Shown here: one piece after another, positions 43,637 through 54,000 of the stretch
How positions within the stretch are numbered: the stretch's first letter is position 1
Layout of the letters: each line of letters starts with the position of its first letter
Source of the DNA: an uncultured Desulfovibrio sp.
GTDB taxonomy: Bacteria; Desulfobacterota; Desulfovibrionia; Desulfovibrionales; Desulfovibrionaceae
Direction of reading: 5' to 3'
DNA: 64,000 nt
Assembly (NCBI RefSeq): GCF_902477725.1
Contig: NZ_CABSIF010000012.1
Span: forward strand, 45,406-109,405
The notes under the pieces: generated by a model
What the model was told of the DNA's origin: nothing
Databases searched by the model: none
Seen by the model: the letters and a program-made list of their open reading frames with translations, nothing else
Program-made: the position numbers and the translations under genes

Positions 43637-44476
43637 CTAGTTTTGTCCGGCGCATTTTTGCGCCAACGCACGAAAGAGGCGATCAAGTGTGATTGCCACG
43701 ATAACAATTCCAAGCCCGGCTTCAAAGCCATTTCCTATCTGCAATCTCTGGATTGCTTTCCAGACTTCGCCGCCAAGGCCGCGCGCACCGATCATGGCAG
43801 CAATGACCGCCATGGAAAGCGCCAGCATGATTGTCTGGTTCACGCCCGCCACAATGGTGGGCATGGCGAGGGGCAGCTCCAGCTTGCGCAGGCGCTGCAT
43901 TCGCGTGAGGCCAAAGGCCTCGGCGCATTCCACAAGGTCTGCGGGAATCTGCCGGATGCCCAGGCAGGTAAGACGAATGGCGGGCGGCACGGAAAAGACC
44001 ACCGTTGCCACCACTGCGCTTACCTTGCCGATACCGAAAAAGGGAATGGCGGGGATAAGATACACAAATGCGGGCATGGTCTGCATAACGTCCAGTACGG
44101 GCATGATGATCTGCCTGCCCCAGCGCGACACAGCCGCCAGGATGCCGCAGGGAACTCCCAGCAGCACGGAAAGCAAGGTTGCGGAAAGCACCAGGGCAAG
44201 CGTGCTCATGGTCGGTTCCCACAAGCCAAGGTTCCACAGCAGGGCAAAGCCGAGCATGGAGAAGGCGGGTAACTTGATGCTGCGCGTGGCCCACCAGCAC
44301 ACAAGACCCAGCAGGATGATGAACAGCCAGGGTTGGGGCAGCATGAGCAGGTTTTCAAATCCGTCCAGCAGCTTGCCCATTGCGGCAGAGCCAGCACGGG
44401 TAAAATCCGAGCAGGTTTCCACCAGAAAATCTACGGAGGCGTCAATGCTCTGGGCTAAGGGGATTCTAGGCAGCAT
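43637..44476 (-). CDS. opuAB: Betaine/choline ABC transporter, permease
   Basis: This 279-residue permease has a long N-terminal part and about six to seven membrane helices. The EAA-type cytoplasmic loop is visible as ECAEAFGLTRMQRLRKLELP. The start at 44476 overlaps the ATPase gene by 11 bases, and it runs 13 bases ahead of opuAC. It forms the membrane channel of the importer. Confidence 0.9.
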   Translation of the reverse strand: MLPRIPLAQSIDASVDFLVETCSDFTRAGSAAMGKLLDGFENLLMLPQPWLFIILLGLVCWWATRSIKLPAFSMLGFALLWNLGLWEPTMSTLALVLSATLLSVLLGVPCGILAAVSRWGRQIIMPVLDVMQTMPAFVYLIPAIPFFGIGKVSAVVATVVFSVPPAIRLTCLGIRQIPADLVECAEAFGLTRMQRLRKLELPLAMPTIVAGVNQTIMLALSMAVIAAMIGARGLGGEVWKAIQRLQIGNGFEAGLGIVIVAITLDRLFRALAQKCAGQN

Positions 44477-45674
44477 TTTGACCTCCCGATTCCATGCCCT
44501 CCACCATTGCCGCCAGCAGCAGGCCGCGCACGATGACGCCCTGAAGCCGCTGTCGCTCGTCAACAACGGCCAGCGGATAAGGAAGCTCAGCCATGATGGG
44601 CATCACTTCTGCAATGGGGGTCGAGGGCGAAACTGTTGTTATGTCGCGCTGGGTGATGGCGGCAATGTCCGTCTTGCCTTGGGCCACCATGCGTTCGGCG
44701 TCGGCGGCATACAGAATGCCCGCAAAGCGCCGCTGCGCATCAATGACAAACAGTGAACTTATGGAATGCGCGGCCATCTTGCGCAAAACGGAATGCGGCC
44801 CGTCAAGGCCCAGCACGGCCCAGTCTTCTGACCGTTTCATGATGCCGCCAGCCGTGAGCACATGGGTCACGTCGGCAGAGGCCACAAAGCGGGCCACGTG
44901 ACTGTTGGCTGGCGATTGCAGTATCTGCTCCGGCGTGCCGGTCTGCACCACCGCGCCGTCCTGCAGCAGCACAATGCGGTCGCCAAGCCGGAAGGCCTCG
45001 TTCAGATCATGGGTAATAAAGATGATTGTCTTGCGGATATCCTGCTGGAGCGTCAGGAGTTCTTCCTGCATTTCCTGCCGGATAAGCGGATCAAGCGCGC
45101 TGAAGGCCTCGTCCATCAGCAGCACTTCCGGCTCCATTGCCAGGGCGCGGGCAAGGCCCACACGCTGCTTCATGCCGCCGGAAAGCTGCCGGGGATAGGC
45201 ATTGGCCCATTGGGAGAGGCCAACGCGTTCGAGTATTTCACCGCTTTTTTTCAGCCGCAGGGCCTCGCCCATGCCCATGGCCTCAAGGCCAAACGCCGCG
45301 TTTTGCAGCACTGTGCGGTGTGGGAAAAGGGCAAAATTCTGAAAAACCATGCCAAAACAGCGCTGCCGCACACGACGCAGCTCGCGCGGCTTCATCTGCA
45401 TGATGTCCTGATCATCCACCAGCACGGAACCAGCCGTGGGCATGATAAGACCGTTGAGGCAGCGCAGCAGTGTGGACTTGCCGCTGCCGGAAAGTCCCAT
45501 GACCACGAGCAGCTCGCTCTCTGCAATATTGAGGGAGACATCACGCAATGCCACGGTGGAGCGTGTCTGCCGCAAAATATCTTCGCGGGAACGCCCCTTG
45601 GATGCCAGTTGAAGGGCATGCTCCGGGTTTGGCCCAAAGACCTTGAACAGATTCTTGACGGAAATCTTCGCCAT
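44466..45674 (-). CDS. opuAA: Betaine/choline ABC transporter, ATPase with CBS pair
   Basis: This 402-residue ATP-binding subunit has Walker A MGLSGSGKSTLLR, Q-loop FQNFALFPHRTV, signature LSGGMKQRVGLARAL and Walker B VLLMDEAFSALDP. The last 120 residues form two CBS domains, which in OpuA sense ionic strength. The start at 45674 was chosen since MAKISVKNLFKVFG begins the family sequence. The long AT-rich region upstream should carry the osmotically regulated promoter, though no clear pair of boxes is seen. Confidence 0.93.
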   Translation of the reverse strand: MAKISVKNLFKVFGPNPEHALQLASKGRSREDILRQTRSTVALRDVSLNIAESELLVVMGLSGSGKSTLLRCLNGLIMPTAGSVLVDDQDIMQMKPRELRRVRQRCFGMVFQNFALFPHRTVLQNAAFGLEAMGMGEALRLKKSGEILERVGLSQWANAYPRQLSGGMKQRVGLARALAMEPEVLLMDEAFSALDPLIRQEMQEELLTLQQDIRKTIIFITHDLNEAFRLGDRIVLLQDGAVVQTGTPEQILQSPANSHVARFVASADVTHVLTAGGIMKRSEDWAVLGLDGPHSVLRKMAAHSISSLFVIDAQRRFAGILYAADAERMVAQGKTDIAAITQRDITTVSPSTPIAEVMPIMAELPYPLAVVDERQRLQGVIVRGLLLAAMVEGMESGGQNAA

Positions 45675-46132
45675 ATACTCTCCTTCTGCCACAGCAGAAA
45701 ACCGCTGCGGGTGTAGCCCCTGAGGAGGGACGAGTATATGGAAGCACGGCCCCAATGTGGCCGTCAAAACGAACGGGCTGGAGTCATCAGCGCAGACAGC
45801 ACCAGCTTTTGAACGCCTCCTCGGTTATTACCGAACTTCCATAATGTTATAACAAAATCGTTAAACAACCAAGGCAGAAAAAAATCATAACTATACACGC
45901 AGCAGGTTATACTACGTCCATATGATTTTTGTAGTTTCTGCACCGACATTGCCACATTACTATAAAACAAAATTTTGTGCAAATATGGAAATTTGCTTCG
46001 CTATAATACATTATAAGTAATGTGCTGCATCATAAAATTACGCAATATATGCAAAACACAAAACAGCACTCTCGCGATGTAAAGCACATAGCTCAAAGGT
46101 GGGGAGGCAACAGAAAATGGGGAAAAACTTTT
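45675..46132. other. AT-rich upstream region of the opuA operon
   Basis: No gene is visible over about 450 bases. It is strongly AT-rich from about 45840 to 46080. A short palindrome TCGGTTATTACCGA lies at 45821-45834, and ACATTATAAGTAATGT near 46008 is another small inverted repeat. The promoter of the minus-strand operon must lie here. Confidence 0.45.
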
Positions 46133-47461
46133 TCAGCAGCGGGCAAGCGGGAGTTCATCCCAGCTGGTTGTGAGGCGGGGGGAGCGGTGTTCCTGCCGCA
46201 TATGCCAGGGAGCCTCGCCCATGCCTTGCGCGCCAAAGATAACCGTATCGCGGCCAAAACGGTTATTGATATTGTCCAGCGAGCGCATGAGGCTCTGCCG
46301 CCGTCCATCACCGCCGGATTCAAGCCCGGCCGCAAGGGCCAGCAAACTGCCCTGCACGGCATCAGCCCGCTCAAGGCCGTAGAGCATCACCCCAGCCTTT
46401 GCGTAGGCAAAACCGGGCAAAAACATACGCTCCAGCCCCTCCAGCGCCGTGCGGATGAACATCTGGCTGTCAGCCGTAGGCATGGGTAGGGGGCACTGGG
46501 CCGTCTGGTCGTAAAGCCGCTCCCCCGCTGCCGCCTGACCGGGGCGAGCCGTGCGGATATGAACGCCAAGCCCGCTGGCCACAAGGCCCTCGCGCCGCAG
46601 CCGCGTGGCCGCGCGCACGGCAAAGGTTGAGAGCGCCTGCGCCAGCATGGCCTTGTCGTGGATGCGCTGCGCAAACGAACGTGTGGACATGAGTGTTTTA
46701 CGCGCCACAGGAGCGGTCTCGTTGCCAAGGCAGGGGACACCGCGCAACTCCAGAGCCGTGCGCCAGCCCGTCACGGTAAGCAGACGGCGCAGCATGATGT
46801 CGTCAGCGTTTTTCATATGCAGGGCCGTGCAGATGCCCTCGGCCCACAAGCGCCGCGCCTGCCGCCGCCCCACACCCCAAACATCCTCAACGGGCGTACC
46901 CGCAAGCACGCGGTCGATGTCGCGTTTTTGCCGTGCCAGGGAAAACACGCCCCCGTAGGACGGATGCTTTTTGGCCACATGTGTGGCAATCTTGGCAAGG
47001 GTGCGCGTTGCTCCAACCCCAACGGAAACTGTGATTCCCGTCCAGCGCTGGATGCGTTGCCGCACATCGCGGCAGAATTCAGGCAGATTGGCCCGCTGGG
47101 GGGCCTCAAGCCGCAAAAAGGATTCATCAATGGAGTACGGCTCCACCTGCGAGCAGCATTGCTCCAGAATATCGACCACCCGTGCGGAGATATCGCCGTA
47201 CAGCGCGTAATTGGAGGAAAATACCGCCACGTTCAGCGCGCGCAACTGGGAACGCAGCTTGAATTCCGGCGCGCCCATGGGGATGCCCAGAGCCTTGGCC
47301 TCTGCCGAGCGCGACACAATGCAGCCATCGTTGTTGGAGAGCACCACCACAGGGCGATCGGCAAGATCGGGCCGGAACAGTTTTTCACACGAGGCGTAAA
47401 AATTGTTGCAGTCCACGAGCGCCCACAGGGACGCTGGCGAATCAGAGCTTGTGGACGACAT
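46133..47461 (-). CDS. umuC: Y-family translesion DNA polymerase V subunit UmuC
   Basis: This 442-residue polymerase has the N-terminal catalytic motif ALVDCNNFYASCEKLF, VVLSNNDGCIVSRS and SIDESFLRLE, which supply the metal-binding aspartates. ISVGVGATRTLAKIA and the later UmuC-type C-terminal region follow. The start at 47461 lies 20 bases inside the end of umuD, so the two are translated together. It bypasses DNA lesions with reduced fidelity. Confidence 0.92.
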   Translation of the reverse strand: MSSTSSDSPASLWALVDCNNFYASCEKLFRPDLADRPVVVLSNNDGCIVSRSAEAKALGIPMGAPEFKLRSQLRALNVAVFSSNYALYGDISARVVDILEQCCSQVEPYSIDESFLRLEAPQRANLPEFCRDVRQRIQRWTGITVSVGVGATRTLAKIATHVAKKHPSYGGVFSLARQKRDIDRVLAGTPVEDVWGVGRRQARRLWAEGICTALHMKNADDIMLRRLLTVTGWRTALELRGVPCLGNETAPVARKTLMSTRSFAQRIHDKAMLAQALSTFAVRAATRLRREGLVASGLGVHIRTARPGQAAAGERLYDQTAQCPLPMPTADSQMFIRTALEGLERMFLPGFAYAKAGVMLYGLERADAVQGSLLALAAGLESGGDGRRQSLMRSLDNINNRFGRDTVIFGAQGMGEAPWHMRQEHRSPRLTTSWDELPLARC

Positions 47462-47888
47462 AGGTGACAACGCCCCAAATGTGCACGAATTCGCTTTCTG
47501 TAATGTCGATGGGGTCAAACCGGGGATTCTCGGGGGCAAGCAAGACGCGCCCATCGCGGCGCAGCAGGCGCTTGACGGTCAGTTCCCCTTCCAGCGCGGC
47601 GATAACCACCTTGCGGTGCCCAGCCTCTACCGAGCGGTCAACCACCAGCAGGTCTCCGTCATGGATACCTGCGCCCAGCATGGATTCCCCATGCGCCCGC
47701 AAAAAGAAGGTGGCAGCCTCATTGCGCACCATATGCCGGTGCAGATCCAGCTTGCAGTCGAGGTAATCCTCCGCTGGAGAAGGAAAACCCGCCTCCACAG
47801 GCGTAAGATACAGGGGCAGCCCCGCCCTGTGGTCAGAAATGGCCGCTGCCGGAGCCAGCAGTTCCAGCGAAGACGAAATGAAAGCCAT
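47442..47888 (-). CDS. umuD: UmuD-type S24 serine protease subunit of polymerase V
   Basis: This 148-residue UmuD homologue has an Ala-Gly cleavage site in PVEAGFPSPAEDYLD. The catalytic serine is in AHGESMLGAGI and the lysine follows in the HRKVVIAALEGEL region. Self-cleavage on RecA filaments activates the partner polymerase. The start at 47888 follows ACAGGAGGCGGT. A longer open frame to 47966 has no family sequence. The promoter region is shared with the divergent repressor. Confidence 0.9.
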   Translation of the reverse strand: MAFISSSLELLAPAAAISDHRAGLPLYLTPVEAGFPSPAEDYLDCKLDLHRHMVRNEAATFFLRAHGESMLGAGIHDGDLLVVDRSVEAGHRKVVIAALEGELTVKRLLRRDGRVLLAPENPRFDPIDITESEFVHIWGVVTYVVHKL

Positions 47889-48098
47889 ACCGCCTCCTGT
47901 GGATCGGTTCACCGCAGCCCAATGGGTACGGGTGGCAAAATCTGCAAAAATGCGGGGCAAAGCCACGCGGCCATCAGTTTTTAGCTTATTTTATCCTTGC
48001 AAGCAACGCCTGAGGTTGATATCCTGAATGAAAAGTTGAAACAACCCCGCCGAAAGCGTGTGCGGCAATCACCCATTCGCGCGGAAGCGAGGAACGCC

Positions 48099-48788
48099 AT
48101 GCCCGAGAAATCAGACTTCAAAGAAACATTGCAAAGGCTTATGCAGGCCCTCAGCGTGGTCAGCGATGCGGAACTGGCAAGATCGCTGGGCATCACCCCG
48201 CAATCCGTGAGTGGAGCGCGCAAACGCGGCGAGGTGCCGCCTGCGTGGATTCAGACCTGCGCCGCCCAGACAGGCGTAAACGCCCACTGGCTTTTTTTTG
48301 GCAGCGGGCCCATGCGGCTGCCGGAAGCGGCGGATGGCGAACTGCCCAGCATTCAGGCGGATTGCGAAACGGATCTCATCAGCGTGCCGCTTGCAGAAGC
48401 GCGGCTCTCTGCCGGAACGGGCAGCCTTGAGGTCAATAATCACAGCCAGGGCAGCTATGCCTTCAGGGGCGATTTTTTACGCCGCAAGGGCAACCCCCGG
48501 CGCATGGTGCTCATGCGTGTTTCTGGCGACAGCATGGTGCCGGAAATTTTTGACAACGATCTGGTGCTGCTGGATCGGGGCCAGACGGAAATCAGCCCTG
48601 GGCGGCTTTATGCCGTTGGCTTTGAAGACGCCATCTATATAAAACGCATCGACAAGCTGCCCGGCAAGATTGTGCTGAACAGCGTCAACCCGGCCTATCC
48701 GCCTGTGAGCCTTGATCTGCGCGGCGACTGCGCCGACCAGTTCAGGGTTATTGGCCGCGTGCTGTGGTCTGGAAGGGAATACAGGTAA
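48099..48788 (+). CDS. LexA-like S24 repressor divergent from umuDC
   Basis: This 229-residue repressor has a CI-type helix-turn-helix (DAELARSLGITPQSVSGARK) and an S24 peptidase domain. The catalytic serine is in VSGDSMVPEI and the lysine in AIYIKRIDKL, and an Ala-Gly cleavage site is likely in LSAGTG. Such proteins repress SOS-like genes until RecA triggers self-cleavage. Its position, divergent from umuDC with a 210-base gap, suggests it controls that operon and itself. The start at 48099 follows GCGAGGAACGCC. Confidence 0.85.
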   Translation: MPEKSDFKETLQRLMQALSVVSDAELARSLGITPQSVSGARKRGEVPPAWIQTCAAQTGVNAHWLFFGSGPMRLPEAADGELPSIQADCETDLISVPLAEARLSAGTGSLEVNNHSQGSYAFRGDFLRRKGNPRRMVLMRVSGDSMVPEIFDNDLVLLDRGQTEISPGRLYAVGFEDAIYIKRIDKLPGKIVLNSVNPAYPPVSLDLRGDCADQFRVIGRVLWSGREYR

Positions 48789-48859
48789 GAATGCTTGCGC
48801 ACGGCACCCGGCGCGCGTACACTTTCAACATATAAGGTTTTTTCGCCAAGGAGTCTGGG

Positions 48860-49393
48860 ATGTCGTCTGCTCGTCAATCCTTTGCAACGTTCTTTGCCAA
48901 TCTTGCGGCATTCAGTGCGCTCTGTGCCGTGCTGCTTGTTGCCCACCCCGCCCTTGCCGCAGAGGCCATGCCGCAGGCTGCGCCGCCAGCTCAGCAGGAT
49001 GCCAGCGCAGCTACCACCGCCGACAGCCCTGACCAGCAGGATTCCGCCCTTCCGGTGGAGAATCTGTTCAGCCAGACCTATCAGGCCTGCATGGACGAAG
49101 CTGCGGGGGTGACAACCGGCATGCAGGACTGCATGAATGCGGAACAGGAACGCCTTGAAACCCGCCTGAACGCGCAACGCGCGCGCATTGCAGCCGCCCT
49201 TAACCCGGAACGCGCCAAGGCTTTTAATGACGCCCTGAGTGCGTGGGATGCCCTGCGCAAGAGCGGTTCCCTTGCCATGTTTGACCCCAACGGCGGCACT
49301 CTTTCGCCGCTTATGGCTTCGCTCTGGTATCTGGAACAAACTGCCCGCATGGCGCGCTGGGTTGACGTCTTGCAGGAAAGCGCCGAACAGTAG
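48860..49393 (+). CDS. Secreted LprI-like protein
   Basis: This 177-residue exported protein has a signal peptide of about 33 residues ending in HPALA and a linker rich in Ala, Gln, Asp and Pro. A domain resembling the N-terminal part of lysozyme inhibitor LprI follows, with the cysteine pair in QACMDEAAGVTTGMQDCMNA and a following helix. Family members bind lysozyme or are of unknown role, so inhibition is only a guess. It has AAGGAG upstream of the ATG. Confidence 0.65.
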   Translation: MSSARQSFATFFANLAAFSALCAVLLVAHPALAAEAMPQAAPPAQQDASAATTADSPDQQDSALPVENLFSQTYQACMDEAAGVTTGMQDCMNAEQERLETRLNAQRARIAAALNPERAKAFNDALSAWDALRKSGSLAMFDPNGGTLSPLMASLWYLEQTARMARWVDVLQESAEQ

Positions 49394-49441
49394 CGAACAA
49401 GGTCCGGCATCACGGCTGGTACAAATCAATGACAGGTAAAG

Positions 49442-49465
49442 GCGCATCCTTGGGGGTGCGCTTTT
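49442..49465 (+). terminator. Terminator after the LprI-like gene
   Basis: An eight-base stem with one wobble (49442-49449 with 49454-49461) and a TTTT end lie 49 bases downstream of the stop codon. Confidence 0.65.
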
Positions 49466-49704
49466 CTTGTACCCGGCCTCTCGCGTAACAGGCAAAACAG
49501 CGGCGCTCTATGCGCAAATGGCGCATTGCCACGTTTATACCCAGAAGTAATTCAATAATTTCACATTATTGGTTTAGCAAGTTAGCACATTTTACCTTTC
49601 ACAGGCTACGCAAAACAGACCAACAAGCTAGTAATCACATATCGTTGCGCCTATTATCAGTTACCAGTATACTCCCGCAATGCAAAATATGGGGGAAGTC
49701 TAAC

Positions 49705-50190
49705 ATGCTGCGCAACATACTGATGCTTGCCTCCATTATAATCATTCTTTCCGGGTGCCTTCCAGATTTGGCTGCTATTTCGACTGACCCACCTCCCAGC
49801 AAGCCTGTCATAGATGTCAATACCGGGAAAGTCCTTACCATGTGGATTCCAAAAGAAATGCGGCGGGTTGAAACGTGGAAATATATCGCCAGAGCCGAGG
49901 AGCGAATGTGTTCAGATGGTGACTATCTGGGGAAGTATATTCATGAGCTATCTTCATTCCAAAGATCAATATATAAAAAATATAATGATGATGGGGACAA
50001 AATCTGGGCATATTACTATTACTACGATTCCCCTGCTGCACCAAGCAGAATGGACTCTGTTACAGTTAAACGCATGACTGTTTTCAATCTGTACACGGAC
50101 AGAAACGGTAAAATTTATGGCTGCACGTGGGCCAGATATTCCGGCGGCTACCACAGGGACCACGGCACGGACGATTGGCTAACCCCGTAG
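49705..50190 (+). CDS. Unknown small lipoprotein, AT-rich
   Basis: This 161-residue protein has a lipoprotein signal peptide: hydrophobic MLRNILMLASIIIILSGC, with the lipid-carrying cysteine at about residue 18. The mature part is hydrophilic and contains a tyrosine-rich stretch (IWAYYYYYD) and DRNGKIYGCTWARYSGG. The gene is clearly more AT-rich than its neighbours, with codons ending in A or T, suggesting recent acquisition. The start follows GGGGGAAGTCTAAC. I do not recognise the family. Confidence 0.7.
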   Translation: MLRNILMLASIIIILSGCLPDLAAISTDPPPSKPVIDVNTGKVLTMWIPKEMRRVETWKYIARAEERMCSDGDYLGKYIHELSSFQRSIYKKYNDDGDKIWAYYYYYDSPAAPSRMDSVTVKRMTVFNLYTDRNGKIYGCTWARYSGGYHRDHGTDDWLTP

Positions 50191-50259
50191 ATCGAGACTC
50201 AGCAATCAAGACGCCCGATCATCAATAATATACTGTCAACGCACCAAAATGAACGCCTG

Positions 50260-50901
50260 ATGGAACTCCTGCTATTCTGTAAAAGCATGCTTCTCGGCCT
50301 AGCGGTGGCAGCTCCGCTTGGGCCAATCGGCGTATTGTGCATAAACCGCGCGCTTGAACGCGGCTTTTGGGCTGGAGTAGCCGGAGGGCTGGGAACGGCC
50401 CTGGCCGATGCCATCTACGCGAGCCTTGCGGCGATCGGCTTTTCAACCTTAACGGCAACACTGGCCGTGCTTGCCCCGTGGCTCAAACTTCCAGGCGGTT
50501 TGTTCATGCTTTGGCTTGCCTGTAAAAGCCTGCGGCCAAATCCCCGGCGGGCGGCTACGCCTGCCCCCACCACTGAATTCAGGGGACTCTCCGGAACTAT
50601 CGCCGCGACCTTCCTTCTTACGCTCACCAACCCGGTGACCATCTTCTCCTTTGCAGCAATATTCGCTGGCCTCGGCTTGACCGACACACCAGGGGCGATC
50701 AATGCCGTTGCCGTTGTTGCTGGAGTCTTTCTGGGGTCGCTATTGTGGTGGTTCTTGTTGAGCGGCGGCGTTGCTCTGGCTCAGCGGCGCTTGCCCGAAG
50801 AATTTTCCCTTTGCGCATCACGAATGTCCGGGATAATCCTCATGGGTTTCGGCTTTTATGCGCTCGGGTCTCTGCTTTATATGACAATCTGGCAATCTTG
50901 A
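50260..50901 (+). CDS. LysE-family amino acid exporter
   Basis: This 213-residue membrane protein has six hydrophobic segments and the family start LLFCKSMLLGLAVAAPLGPI with the G-x-A-x-G-P-x-G motif. Later TLTNPVTIFSFAAIFAGLG matches the mid-protein NPK/NPV region. LysE/RhtB proteins export amino acids such as lysine, threonine or homoserine lactones; the substrate is unknown. No clear ribosome site lies upstream of the chosen ATG. GC content returns to the local level here, unlike the gene before it. Confidence 0.85.
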   Translation: MELLLFCKSMLLGLAVAAPLGPIGVLCINRALERGFWAGVAGGLGTALADAIYASLAAIGFSTLTATLAVLAPWLKLPGGLFMLWLACKSLRPNPRRAATPAPTTEFRGLSGTIAATFLLTLTNPVTIFSFAAIFAGLGLTDTPGAINAVAVVAGVFLGSLLWWFLLSGGVALAQRRLPEEFSLCASRMSGIILMGFGFYALGSLLYMTIWQS

Positions 50902-51035
50902 GATGTAGCCTCGTAACTGAAAATTTCTCCTCCACAGCTTCACCTCTCCATTGGCGATAGAAAAATCAAAAAAAAAGGGCCGCAGGAACATGTATCATTC
51001 CTGCGGCCCTTTGCATAACAGCATGCTGATTACAG

Positions 51036-54000
51036 CTAACCCGCTGCAACACTCCCTTTCAATGCCCTGTAGTCCGTTTTGCCGCTGCCCAGCAGGGGGA
51101 TCGCCTCCACCTTCACAATGCGCTTTATGGCGTACAGGGATGAAAGCCCCGCCCCGCGCAGGGCTGCGTTTACTTCCGGCAAGGAGAGCACCAGCGGGGT
51201 GAAGAGCATAATTGCCGAACCGCTTTCTTCCTCTGCGGCTTCCACTGCCAGCGCTGGGCCTTGCTCCGGCGCATCGCCCCGCTTGCCGAATATTTCAAGC
51301 AACACTGATTCGATCTGCGGCAGAGAAATCATTTCTCCGCCAATCTTCACAAAGCGCTTGAGCCGCCCCTGAAATGTCAGGCGGCCAGTTTCATCCATTC
51401 GCACAAGGTCGCCGGTGCGGTACCAGGTATGGCCTTCAAACTCCACAAAGGGCGAGGGTGCATCACTCAGGTAGCCGCCAAAAATGCTGGGGCCGCGCAC
51501 CAGAAGCATGCCGGTTTGCCCCGCCTCCACGCGCCCGCAAATATTGCCGTCTTCTTCGCGCACCAGGGCCAGCGTTACCGAGGGCATTGCGTGGCCTATG
51601 GTTCCGCACACAATGTCGCCCGGCCTGTTGACGGAAACCACCGGGGAGCATTCCGTAACGCCATAGCCCTCACAAAGCGCCGCTTGCGGGCATTGCGCGG
51701 CAAAAGCGCGGTAGACGTGATCCTGGCATTTCTCCGCCCCCACGAAGGCACAGCGCAGGCTTGCCAGATTTTCTGTCCCTGCTGCCCGATCAAGCACTGC
51801 CCCAAGAAAGGTTGGTGGCGCGGCCATAAGCGAGAGTCTGTAATCGCGCACCAAAGCCGCCAGCGGGCCGGGTTCTGTGGGGTTGGGGTGGAAGGCGGCC
51901 CGGATGCCCAGCGACAGGGGCAACACAATATTCACCATGAGGCCGAAGGAATGGAACGGCGGCAGCATGGCAAGGACGCTATCGTCCGGCTCAAGGTGCA
52001 GTACCTCCACAATATCGCGGGCATTGGCGAGCAGATTGGCGTGACTCAAGGGCACGGCCTTGGGCAAGGATTCCGAGCCGGATGTAAAAAGCACCGCCGC
52101 AGTTTCCGGCACCGCGTATTTTTTCAAATTACGCAGCAAACGGGCTTTGAGTACGCCGCAAATTTTTTCCCTGATAGTCAGCGACGCGGCCAGTTTGTCC
52201 AACAGCACCCACTGCACAGGCAGGGATGCAAGGCCCAACCCCTGACGCTCCAGCCGCTCCTGCAGGGCCGTTGCGCTGAGAATATAGCTGACCCCGGTTA
52301 TACTGATGCAGTGGCGGAGATTGGCTTCGCCCACTGTCCAGTTGAACAGCACAGGCGTCTTGCCTGCCAGCAGTGCGGCAAGCCACACCGTAACCACTGC
52401 GGGCGTGGCGGGCAGCATGATGCCAAGGCGCTCGCCGGGCAGCGTCCGTAAACGGGGAGCCAGAATCAATGCGCCCATGAGGATGTCCCTCCGGCTGCGC
52501 AGGCTTGCGCGGTCAGCCAGCAATGGCTGGACAGGGTCGGAACGCACCTGGGTCAGAAAGGCATCTGCAATGGTTGCGGCGTGTTCGGGTATGGCAAATT
52601 TATTGTCGGCGGCAGGCGCAAACCAGCCAGCAGGGGCGGGAGCGTCCGCATTGGCCTCGCCAAGCTGCCCACTCGCCGCCAGCAGGCAATCACGCACAGT
52701 AACCAGAAGTTCCAGATTTGCGATATTGGTGCCGTGCGCCCCTTCCAGACTGAGGGCCAGATCCATGAGTGCCAGGCTGTCCAACCCCAGATCGCCGCCC
52801 AAGGTCATATCGTCCGAGAGCGGCTGATCTTCCGGCAGGCCAGCCGCCTCACGCAGGGCCGCATACACGGCGGCGCGCACTCCCGCTGGAATATCCGTCT
52901 CCTCCGGCACATGGTTTTGCGGCACGGCATCCAGAATCCGCGCCTCGCTGCCCTGCCATAAAAAGCGGGGAATCCCCTGCGCCGGGCGCTCCGCCTGATT
53001 ATAAAACTGCTCCAGCCAGAGGTTGAGCACACGCTTGTCGCCCGTGCGGGGCAGATCAGCGGCTTCCACAAACTCCACCGCCACGGGGCGGCGCGGTGTG
53101 AAGAACACCAGATTGGCAACTACCGCCAGCGCGCCACGCAGCAGCACCTTGCCAAAATGCGGCGCCTTGCCTGTGGCCCCATAGCCGAAAGCACTGCCCC
53201 ACAATCCCGTTGTGCGCACCAGCACCACCCGCAGGCCGGGCATTTTTTGCAGAACAAGCGCTGCCCCGGAGTTGCCGCCAAGGCTCTCCCTGGCTGAGCG
53301 ATAAATCCTCCCTGCGGGATACAGCAATACGTTGTCCCCGGCCTGCAAGGCATTCAGCACGGCCTGCATGCCAGCTTCAACGCCCTGCCGGGCCTTGGCC
53401 CCATCCTTCATGGCGTCAGGAATAAGCACTGCGCGCAGGGCCTTTGCTGCCAGCCGCCCAAACGGGCCTTCCATCTGGCGCTCGTCTGCCAGGGGGCGCG
53501 GCGCATGATCTGCCAGCAGTGAATATACAATAATAGGGTCAATCAGCGCGGGATGGTTGGGCATGAACAGGATAGGGCCGGGGCCGGATATGGCTTCAAG
53601 CCCGGTCGCGGTCACGCGGTAGCGCAGGCCCAGCAGCAGGCGCAGGCACAGGCCCATGAGGCTGAAGCGCTTGCCGCAAGAAAACATGCGAGTAATGCAC
53701 ACGGCGGCCCAGCCGATGAAAACCAGCGTTACAAGGCCACTGCCAGCCAGAAGCCAGGCCGGCGGCACCTTGCCCAGCCATGCGAACAGCAGCCCGGAAA
53801 GAAGGATGCCGCTGAAGCACGAAAAGTTGGAAATCCCCAGGGTTTTGCCTTTTTCCGTGGACGCTGGCTTTACCTGAATAAAGCTCACAAGCGGTATGAG
53901 GTACAGGCCGCCGCAAACGCCGGAAAACGTCAGCAGCAGAAAAAGCCAGGGGAATTGCAACGCCTCCGGCAGCAACGGGGCAAGGCCGGAAAGCACGAGG

